Positions 8,498 through 14,316 of a stretch of DNA of 14,316 nucleotides are shown piece after piece. This stretch comes from Firm-04 sp045642925 (GTDB taxonomy: Bacteria > Bacillota > Clostridia > Oscillospirales > Ruminococcaceae). Made by a program: the position numbers and the translations under genes. The stretch is from the NCBI GenBank assembly GCA_045642925.1, contig JAZUJW010000087.1, positions 1 through 14,316 on the forward strand, given 5' to 3'. Every line of letters starts with the position of its first letter. The first letter of the stretch is position 1. Below the pieces are notes generated by a model, which had not been told where the DNA came from, ran no database searches, and saw nothing but the letters and a program-made list of their open reading frames with translations.

Positions 8498-8957
8498 GCC
8501 GCAACCATGTGATTATCTATAGAAAAAACCTGTTTTTATTTGTGCAATATGCATATCGTTTATACTTATAGTAATACTCTTTTGACATTATACACAATTG
8601 CCATTCTTTTTTTAACGAGCTATCATTTAATTAATTCCATTTTAATTCACAGAATCGCATCAGCGTGGATGCAGATATCTGACATTCACCTTTTGTCTGC
8701 TGTCCTCCTCTGCAAAGTCCGTCTGATACGCGGCTTATATTTCACCTTCATATATATGCAGAACATATGGAAATGTTCATGCACCTGTCTTTTTTTGCGT
8801 TCTTTCATCTGTTCTGCAATTGCAAGGCAGTACTGCATAAAAAAAAAGTTCCACGCAGTCCGTCCGAAACGAAATATAATGAATTGTGCACTTTGCGATG
8901 AATATGATTTACAGATTCTCTTATGAATGACTGTTTTAATGAAATATTAAGAAGCTA
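8498..8957. other. AT-rich intergenic stretch, no gene seen
   Basis: This stretch lies between the two divergent promoters. It contains short palindromes such as GCAGTACTGC near 8827 and a run of nine A residues just after it. I see no RNA gene, no convincing promoter and no reading frame with a ribosome binding site. TTAAT-GAAAT-ATTAA at 8936-8950, just before the rightward -35 box, is AT-rich and symmetrical and could be an upstream promoter element or an operator. Confidence 0.6.
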
Positions 8958-8987
8958 TTGACAGGAGTATCCGTCTTATGGTATAAT
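8958..8987 (+). promoter_or_regulatory. Promoter of the CE3-dockerin-CE15 esterase gene
   Basis: A perfect TTGACA (8958-8963) and a perfect TATAAT (8982-8987) are 18 bases apart, and TGG before the -10 box makes it an extended -10. Transcription would begin near 8994. That gives an untranslated leader of about 315 bases before ATG at 9309. I found no better promoter between here and the gene. Confidence 0.85.
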
Positions 8988-9022
8988 CAAGATAATAACA
9001 AAACAAATAGAAATTCATAAAC

Positions 9023-9146
9023 GCACGCTTTATTTTTAATGGAAAACACGGTATGTGATTAAAACATATTTCTAAAGTGGGAGCGTGTACTGTTTTTTGA
9101 TTGATTAAAACAGCTGCACTTTTTCGTGAGAGTGTGGCTGTTTTTT
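9023..9146 (+). promoter_or_regulatory. Candidate attenuator or riboswitch-like leader
   Basis: Three stems can be drawn downstream of the predicted transcription start. The first pairs 9023-9031 with 9080-9088 (core CACGCT with AGCGTG). The second pairs CTGTTTT (9090-9096) with AAAACAG (9107-9113), with a possible extension of GUG(U) at 9085-9088 to GCAC at 9116-9119. The third is the terminator at 9107-9146. The second and third use the same 9107-9120 strand and cannot coexist, while the extension of the second competes with the first. This is the logic of a transcription attenuator. The roughly 50-base segment between the arms of the first stem does not match any aptamer class I recognise. 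Confidence 0.5.
9107..9146 (+). terminator. Intrinsic terminator inside the esterase leader
   Basis: A 14-bp stem (9107-9120 with 9131-9144, two G-U pairs) closes a 10-base loop and runs directly into a TTTTTT tract at 9141-9146. It lies about 160 bases before the esterase start codon and about 150 bases after the predicted transcription start. It must therefore be read through for the gene to be expressed, or else it ends a small independent transcript. Confidence 0.8.
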
Positions 9147-9294
9147 GGCATAATATGGTCGGATATTATTGCACAATGGAAACGAGAAGCGAAAGGAGGG
9201 CAGTTTCTATTCGTGTGAACAATCATGCGATTCAATTCATAGGGGGATTTTTTTACACAGAGGGAATATATATAACCCGCGCAAAATAAGAAAA

Positions 9295-9299
9295 GAAGG
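9295..9299 (+). promoter_or_regulatory. Ribosome binding site of the CE3-dockerin-CE15 gene
   Basis: GAAGG lies 9 bases before ATG at 9309. It is a moderate site, but the signal peptide begins exactly at this ATG and no other start fits. Confidence 0.7.
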
Positions 9300-9308
9300 T
9301 AGAGAAAA

Positions 9309-11564
9309 ATGAATTTGAATCACAGATTTTCAGCATTGGCATCAGCATTTATGCTGACTGTTTCCATGCTTCCCTGCAATTTCGACCTTGCAGCGGCGGC
9401 TGAAAACAAAACCTTCAAAATCATGCCGCTTGGCGATTCCATTACCTATGGCATGGCTGATGAAGGCGGATACCGCAAATTTCTGGATGCAGCACTCAAA
9501 GAAAAAGGCTGCACGAACTTTGATTTTGTAGGCCCGGAAGGTTCTGACTCCGCATCTTTCAGCTATCATGGTCAGACAATGACCTACGACGACAACCATG
9601 CTGGTTACAGCGGCTACACCATTACCGACTTGGAAGGCGGCTGGTTCGGAAAGCTGAACGGTATTCTGGAAACCATGCAAAACGGCGACTATATCCGTAA
9701 ATATGCACCGGATATCATTTTGCTGCAAATCGGTACCAATGACGTATCCAACGGCTATCTGGACGGTTCGGAAGAACGTCTGCACAAACTGCTGGATTAT
9801 TTGCTGGAAACGATGCCGTCAGACGGTACGATTTTCCTCACGACCATTCCTGATCTGGGCGCATCCATGTGGGGCGGCGACAACACTGCCAATATTGCTT
9901 CGTATAACGCGCTTGTCAAAAAAACCGCCGAAGCATATCAGTCCAAAGGTGTCGTGTATGCGGATATCCATAGTGTCATTGACGCCTCCAAAGACCTTGC
10001 GGACGGCGTGCATCCAAATGCAGGCGGCTACGAGAAAATGGGCAATTATTGGGCAGAACAGCTTGTGCCCTATCTTTCCGGCAATGCATCACAAACCACC
10101 ACCACAACAACCCAATCGGACAGCGATGTACTTGGTGACCTCGATGGGAACGGTGTGTTGAATGCGGCAGATTTGTCCTTGCTCAAACGCGGCATTTTGA
10201 AAGCAGACAACAGTGCAGATTTTAAACGCCATGCAGACGTCAATCAAAGCAATAAGGTCACGGAAGCGGATGCGGCAATGCTTTCGGACTTCCTGATTGG
10301 CAAAATCAATGCATTCGAAAAGGCAGAACCCGAAGACCAACCTGTTACTTATGAGAAATCATATGATTTCCCTGCCGTCAACAGCATCAAATCGACAAAA
10401 GAGATTCCTGACCCATTCATCTTTATGGATGGTTCGAAAGTCGAAACACAGGATGACTGGTGGAAACGGCAAAGTGAAATCAGTTGTATGTATGAATACT
10501 ATATGTATGGTGTCTGGCGTGATGGTTCAGATGAGGAAGTCACATACAATATCAGCGGAAACACCATGACCATTAACATCAAACGGAAAAGCACCGGAAA
10601 AACGACCTCATTCCCCGCGAATATCAATTTGCCGAACAGTGTGCGGCATGACGGCGGTGCGCCTGTCATTATCGGAATGCACAGCGGCATTTCAGAGAAA
10701 ACAGCGCAATCTCTCGGATATGCAGTCATTACAGTCGGCGGCGATATGTTCTCGAATCCCGTTGCCTCCGATGATATGAACCACAAAGGCGCTTTCTATG
10801 ACCTTTATCCATACGGTAATAATTGGGAAGAACAGACCGGTGTGCTGATGGCATGGTCATGGGGTTGTTCCAAGATTCTCGATGCGCTGTATAACGGTGC
10901 CGGAAAAGAACTGAACATCAATCCTGACAGTTCCATTGTGACAGGTGTATCCCGCTGGGGCAAGGCAACGGCGGTTTGCGGCGCATTCGACAAGCGCTTC
11001 AAAATGGTAGCACCATCCTGTTCCGGCGCAGGCGGACTGGCACTGTACCGCTATACTTCCACAGGAAAAACTTACGATTTTTCGTCCAAAGGCGGCAGCA
11101 GCAGTTACCGCTACACCGAAAACGAACCGCTGGGCAGCTTGCAGGCAACCGGTGAACGCGGCTGGTTCAACAATCGGTTTATGGAGTTTAAATCAGGCGA
11201 AAGCTTCCCGATGGACCAGCATATGCTTGGCAGTCTGGTCGCAGACCCGAATCGCTACCTGTTCATCATCGGTTCCTGTGAAGGGGAAGACTGGGTCAAT
11301 GCACCTTCTGTCTGGATGAGTTATCTGGGCATGAAGCACGTCTGGGATTTCCTTGACATCAGCGACAATCTTGCAATCAACATCCATCGCACAGGGCACG
11401 CAGTCATTGAAGAAGATGTCAAATATATGTGCCAGTATTTCGATTATCATGTTTACGGCATCAAACCGACCATCGACCTTTCCATTTTGCAGACCTCTGT
11501 ATTTGCATTGCCGAAAAATTACGACACCTATGCCGATACCTTTGCGAAAAACTGGATTCATTGA
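9309..11564 (+). CDS. Secreted cellulosomal two-headed esterase: CE3 (SGNH) - dockerin - CE15 glucuronoyl esterase
   Basis: Seen: 751 residues. A signal peptide covers ~1-31 (core ending near LAAAAEN). An SGNH/GDSL esterase of CE3 type covers ~34-257, with GDSIT (S44), GTND (N144) and DGVHP (D232, H235). A six-Thr linker leads to a type I dockerin at ~274-335 with two Ca-binding loops (D277, D279, N281, N285, D288; D310, N312, S314, T318, D321). The rest (~345-751) is a CE15 domain with the nucleophile motif GVSRWGKA (S548), SGAGG (572-576), EGEDWVN (658-664) and HRTGHAV (H697). Family knowledge: CE3 enzymes deacetylate xylan, and CE15 enzymes cleave 4-O-methylglucuronoyl esters linking xylan to lignin. 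Oddities: the dockerin is internal, and the usual CE15 catalytic Glu before SGAGG is Cys571. From memory, R. flavefaciens CesA has a comparable layout; I could not check this. The paralogous esterase follows 256 bases downstream with its own promoter. Confidence 0.95.
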   Translation: MNLNHRFSALASAFMLTVSMLPCNFDLAAAAENKTFKIMPLGDSITYGMADEGGYRKFLDAALKEKGCTNFDFVGPEGSDSASFSYHGQTMTYDDNHAGYSGYTITDLEGGWFGKLNGILETMQNGDYIRKYAPDIILLQIGTNDVSNGYLDGSEERLHKLLDYLLETMPSDGTIFLTTIPDLGASMWGGDNTANIASYNALVKKTAEAYQSKGVVYADIHSVIDASKDLADGVHPNAGGYEKMGNYWAEQLVPYLSGNASQTTTTTTQSDSDVLGDLDGNGVLNAADLSLLKRGILKADNSADFKRHADVNQSNKVTEADAAMLSDFLIGKINAFEKAEPEDQPVTYEKSYDFPAVNSIKSTKEIPDPFIFMDGSKVETQDDWWKRQSEISCMYEYYMYGVWRDGSDEEVTYNISGNTMTINIKRKSTGKTTSFPANINLPNSVRHDGGAPVIIGMHSGISEKTAQSLGYAVITVGGDMFSNPVASDDMNHKGAFYDLYPYGNNWEEQTGVLMAWSWGCSKILDALYNGAGKELNINPDSSIVTGVSRWGKATAVCGAFDKRFKMVAPSCSGAGGLALYRYTSTGKTYDFSSKGGSSSYRYTENEPLGSLQATGERGWFNNRFMEFKSGESFPMDQHMLGSLVADPNRYLFIIGSCEGEDWVNAPSVWMSYLGMKHVWDFLDISDNLAINIHRTGHAVIEEDVKYMCQYFDYHVYGIKPTIDLSILQTSVFALPKNYDTYADTFAKNWIH

Positions 11565-11613
11565 CAGGAAACACAGTAGATAGAGAAAACAAATAGAATT
11601 GGGAAAAAATAAA

Positions 11614-11662
11614 GGGCAGCACCGCACCGGGCACGCATGATGGCTTGGTGCGGTGCTGCTTT
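11614..11662 (+). terminator. GC-rich hairpin after the CE3-dockerin-CE15 gene
   Basis: A perfect 13-bp stem, GCAGCACCGCACC (11616-11628) with its complement at 11647-11659, extends by two G-U pairs and one A-U pair. The loop is 18 bases. It starts about 50 bases after the stop codon. On the plus strand only TTT follows, so it is a weak intrinsic terminator in that direction. On the minus strand the same stem is followed by a T-rich run (CCCTTTATTTTTT), which is a better terminator. Confidence 0.65.
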
Positions 11663-11738
11663 GAATCACAGTCACCAATACCAATGTGATAAAATCGCAA
11701 TAAATGGGAAGTGATTCGGCAAATTCATTATATTTTAC

Positions 11739-11767
11739 TTGACACTTTTTAAAAGTATTATTATAAT
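11739..11767 (+). promoter_or_regulatory. Consensus promoter of the CE3-CBM22-dockerin-CE1 gene
   Basis: Perfect TTGACA (11739-11744) and perfect TATAAT (11762-11767) lie 17 bases apart, with an AT-rich upstream region. Transcription would start near 11774, leaving a leader of about 47 bases. The spacer holds a 13-base palindrome, ACTTTTTAAAAGT (11744-11756), which could be an operator. The preceding hairpin and this promoter mean the gene can be transcribed separately from the upstream esterase. Confidence 0.9.
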
Positions 11768-11807
11768 AGTAACAGCATATTATGTGCTATCAGAATAGGG
11801 GAAATAT

Positions 11808-11813
11808 AGGAGG
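11808..11813 (+). promoter_or_regulatory. Ribosome binding site that sets the start of the second esterase
   Basis: AGGAGG lies 7 bases before ATG at 11821. The in-frame ATG at 11782 would add 13 residues, but it has no such site, sits close to the predicted transcription start, and would put a non-signal stretch before the signal peptide. The start at 11821 is therefore chosen. Confidence 0.92.
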
Positions 11814-11820
11814 ATTGCTT

Positions 11821-14166
11821 ATGAAAAAATTACTCGCGTTCCTGTCGGCGTCTGTGCTTACAGCTGCCACGCTGTTCACAGCACCATTTTCCAAGCCAAC
11901 ACAGGTTGTGGAAGCTGCCGACAAAATCAAGATCATGCCGATCGGTGATTCCATCACAAACGGCGATGGCGAAACCGGCGGCTACCGAAAGTATCTCGAC
12001 TACGCCCTGAAGCAGAAGGGAGTCTCCTTCGATATGGTCGGCCCGAACAAAGATATGAATGCTTCATTCAGTTACAACGGTCAGAGCGTTCAGTACGACA
12101 GCGACCATGCAGGCTTCAGCGGGTATCAGATCAAAGAAGTGCCTGACTGGGGCAAATCACAGGGCAACAAGGGCAGTCTGTACAATGAACTGAAAAACAA
12201 CGATGCGATCAAGAAGTATCAGCCGGATATTATCCTTCTCATCATCGGTACCAATGACATGACCGCAAACCGTTCCATGAGCGACTGTTCCAGCCATTTG
12301 CATGATCTCATTGATTATATGCTCACAGATCTGCCGTCCGATGGCATGATCTTCATTGGCTCGATTCCCGAATTTACGATGTACGGCGGCACACCGGAAA
12401 AAGTCGCCAACTACAACAGCACCGTCCGGCAGGTCGCATCAGATTACAGCAAATCCGGAAAGAATGTGCAGTTTGCCGACATTCACGGCTGTCTGAACGG
12501 AATGTCCGACATCGGCTCTGACAATCTGCACCCAAGCGGCAAGGGCTACGAAAAAATGGGCAAATTCTGGGCGGAAACCATTGAGGACTATCTCGGCGGT
12601 GCTGCTTCGGAAACACCCGATACAGCAGATACTCCCAACCAACCTGACGAACCAGTCAATGCAGAAGGTGCGCTGCTGTATTCTGATTTTGAAAACGGAC
12701 TTTCCGGTTGGGACGGACGTTCCGCAACGGTTGCTGCCACCAAAGACGAAGCCGCAAGCGGCAAACAGTCTGCGGCTGTCACAGGACGTACTGCCGAATG
12801 GAACGGCATTGCTTATGATATCAGCAGCATTTGTCCTGCCGGCACGGTCATCGACGTTTCTGCAAAGGTCAAACAGAATTCCGGCTCTGCTGTCGGCTTC
12901 AAAATGACAGTGCAGTACGGTTCAGGCAATAGCGCTGAATATGACACGTTTGCCGAAAAGAGCATCAGTTCCGACAAATGGGAAACGATTTCCGCATCCA
13001 AATACACAGTCAAGAGCGGTTCCGGTCCCCTTCTGTACATCGAAACAGATTCTGATACCTGCGATTTCTATGTTGATGAAATTATCATTACCAAGTCAAA
13101 AGGTGTCCCGCAGCCCGCAAATTACAAACTCGGTGATGTAGACGGCAACGGCGTCATTAATGCGGTTGACCTCTCTATCGCAAAATCCGGTATGATGAAC
13201 GACTTTGCCAGCAGCACCCAAAAGAAAATGGCTGATGTCGATTGCAGCGGTACGGTTGACAAAACCGATATTGATTGGTTTCTGGAGTACCTGATCGGTC
13301 AGGTCAGCGAATTCCCTGAACCCATCACACCGCCGAAAGCGGAAATGCGTACCATTTCCGAATACACACCTATCGCAAAAGCTGCCCTCAAAGACCTGGA
13401 CTACAATATTCTGAATGCAAGCGGCGGAACAAAGTATGGTGAAGTCAAGAAGGAATATTACAAGTCCAAGGCTGCAAACAAGGATAAGCCGTATAACATC
13501 CTGCTGCCCGCAAACTATGACCCCAGCAAAGAATACCCTGTCCTCTATATCCTGCACGGCTACTATGAGAATGAAGACAGAATGATGATCACAGGCAACA
13601 ACAACGAAGCAATGAAAACCAAGGAACTGGTCGGAAACCTGATCAGTCAGGGCAAGGCTGTGGAAATGATCGTGGTCAGCCCGTTCGTCTTTACCAGTGC
13701 GACCATGAACGGCCCGACCGGTATGGACAATCAGAGCAATGCTGCATATGATGCATTCGTGGATGATATCGTAGACAGCCTGATGCCGCATATCGAGAGC
13801 AAATACAGTGTCGCCACCGGCAGAGAAAACACCGCTGTAACAGGCTTCTCCATGGGCGGCAGAGAATCACTGCAAATCGGCATGAAGTATGCGGACAAGT
13901 TCGGCTATGTCGGCGCCTGCTGCCCCGCACCGGGTGTCACCGGAAGCTTCAAGTGGAACAGCGAAGAAGAATCTCCGTCACTGGTTTACATCACTGCCGG
14001 TACTGCCGATGATGTTGTCGGAACCAGCATTCCGGAAGGTTATCACAACAGCTTCGACCAGAACAATGTGCCGAATATCTGGCAGGTCGTTCAGAACGGT
14101 CATCATGGCGATGACTCCATTCGCACACACCTCTATAACTTTGTACAGTTTGTATTCCAAGCATAA
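11821..14166 (+). CDS. Secreted cellulosomal two-headed esterase: CE3 (SGNH) - CBM22 - dockerin - CE1
   Basis: Seen: 781 residues. A signal peptide (MKKLLAFLSASVLTAATLF) is followed by a mature start near VEAADK. A CE3-type SGNH esterase covers ~36-262, with GDSIT (S44), GTND (N145) and DNLHP (D234, H237). A CBM22-like xylan-binding module covers ~284-424 (SDFENGLSGW; FYVDEIIIT). A type I dockerin covers ~436-503 (loops D439, D441, N443, N447, D450; D472, D474, S476, D480, D483). The CE1/esterase D-like alpha/beta hydrolase covers ~505-781, with ILHGYY, GFSMGG (S677), AGTADD (probably D730) and NGHHG (probably H761). Family knowledge: CE3 removes xylan acetyl groups; CE1 members are feruloyl or acetyl xylan esterases, and sequence alone does not decide which. 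The head is clearly paralogous to that of the upstream gene. The CBM would hold the enzyme on xylan and the dockerin would attach it to a scaffoldin. Confidence 0.96.
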   Translation: MKKLLAFLSASVLTAATLFTAPFSKPTQVVEAADKIKIMPIGDSITNGDGETGGYRKYLDYALKQKGVSFDMVGPNKDMNASFSYNGQSVQYDSDHAGFSGYQIKEVPDWGKSQGNKGSLYNELKNNDAIKKYQPDIILLIIGTNDMTANRSMSDCSSHLHDLIDYMLTDLPSDGMIFIGSIPEFTMYGGTPEKVANYNSTVRQVASDYSKSGKNVQFADIHGCLNGMSDIGSDNLHPSGKGYEKMGKFWAETIEDYLGGAASETPDTADTPNQPDEPVNAEGALLYSDFENGLSGWDGRSATVAATKDEAASGKQSAAVTGRTAEWNGIAYDISSICPAGTVIDVSAKVKQNSGSAVGFKMTVQYGSGNSAEYDTFAEKSISSDKWETISASKYTVKSGSGPLLYIETDSDTCDFYVDEIIITKSKGVPQPANYKLGDVDGNGVINAVDLSIAKSGMMNDFASSTQKKMADVDCSGTVDKTDIDWFLEYLIGQVSEFPEPITPPKAEMRTISEYTPIAKAALKDLDYNILNASGGTKYGEVKKEYYKSKAANKDKPYNILLPANYDPSKEYPVLYILHGYYENEDRMMITGNNNEAMKTKELVGNLISQGKAVEMIVVSPFVFTSATMNGPTGMDNQSNAAYDAFVDDIVDSLMPHIESKYSVATGRENTAVTGFSMGGRESLQIGMKYADKFGYVGACCPAPGVTGSFKWNSEEESPSLVYITAGTADDVVGTSIPEGYHNSFDQNNVPNIWQVVQNGHHGDDSIRTHLYNFVQFVFQA

Positions 14167-14174
14167 TAAATCAT

Positions 14175-14316
14175 AAAGGCAACACCGCACAGAGCTGGTG
14201 GCATAGGATGCGTATGGTCAAACGAGTTTGACCAGTCAGATTTTTCGTCAGATTGTACAGAAATGATGCCGCTGGGCTGACGCCCAGCAAAGAATTTCTG
14301 TGCAAGATGGCGGAAA
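14175..14316 (+). repeat. Structured intergenic repeat-like element, cut by the window edge
   Basis: It begins 8 bases after the esterase stop with AAAGGCAACACCGCAC, close to AAAGGGCAGCACCGCAC at the hairpin after the other esterase. A first hairpin has 9-bp arms at 14215-14223 and 14226-14234. A long nested stem-loop follows: 14241-14250 pairs with 14308-14316 and beyond, 14253-14264 pairs with 14294-14305, and GCTGGGC (14271-14277) pairs with GCCCAGC (14282-14288) around a TGAC loop. The first two segments are separated by GA opposite GA. It could be a terminator for the esterase, a MITE- or REP-like dispersed repeat, or a structured RNA. The right end is not in the window. Confidence 0.6.
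14215..14245 (+). terminator. Possible terminator of the second esterase gene
   Basis: The perfect 9-bp hairpin TGGTCAAAC-GA-GTTTGACCA (14215-14234) is followed six bases later by TTTTT at 14241-14245. It lies about 50 bases after the stop. The gap between stem and T-run is longer than usual and the stem is part of a larger structured element, so termination here is only plausible. Confidence 0.4.

Noticed and set aside
8540..8926. 128-residue open frame in the intergenic region, partly hydrophobic
   Set aside because: TTG start, no ribosome binding site, composition of AT-rich non-coding DNA, and no recognisable motif.
9101..9289. Short open frame in the esterase leader, including an internal ATG at 9177
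   Set aside because: It starts inside the terminator region and has no properly spaced ribosome binding site. GGAGGG at 9195-9200 has no start codon at a usual distance.
13096..13791. 231-residue minus-strand open frame opposite the dockerin and CE1 region
   Set aside because: Shadow of the plus-strand esterase, whose domains and catalytic residues are clear.

Overview
The window looks like a chromosomal segment of a fibre-degrading gut or rumen Firmicute, most likely a cellulosome-producing Ruminococcus (R. flavefaciens or R. champanellensis type). Three things suggest this: secreted plant cell-wall esterases that carry type I dockerins, threonine-rich linkers, and Gram-positive promoters and ribosome binding sites. 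The genus is an inference from domain content; no 16S or other marker gene is present.

Layout. (1) Positions 1-8209, minus strand: one uninterrupted reading frame of at least 2736 codons that runs off the left edge. It encodes a giant secreted surface protein. The order is signal peptide, a choice-of-anchor-A-type adhesive domain, a Cna_B domain, SpaA-like prealbumin domains, ten tandem CnaB units that resemble the SpyCatcher/SpyTag domain and keep its Lys-Glu-Asp triad, then a Thr-rich tract made of 36-bp repeats. The C-terminus and anchoring signal are outside the window. (2) Positions 8210-9308: a divergent intergenic region of about 1.1 kb. It holds one promoter facing left (8469-8497) and one facing right (8958-8987), a hairpin next to the left gene's ribosome binding site, and a long rightward leader with a strong internal terminator and a competing hairpin, as in an attenuator or riboswitch. 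(3) Positions 9309-11564, plus strand: a two-headed esterase, CE3 - dockerin - CE15. (4) Positions 11821-14166, plus strand: a second two-headed esterase, CE3 - CBM22 - dockerin - CE1, with its own near-perfect promoter. (5) Positions 14175-14316: a highly structured, possibly dispersed, repeat cut by the right edge.

How the genes fit together. The two plus-strand enzymes would be recruited to a cellulosome through their internal dockerins and would strip side groups from xylan: acetyl groups (CE3), 4-O-methylglucuronoyl-lignin esters (CE15) and feruloyl or acetyl esters (CE1). The divergent giant protein has the layout of an adhesin on a covalently stabilised stalk and could mediate attachment to fibre or a host surface. 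A functional link between adhesin and esterases is inferred from position only.
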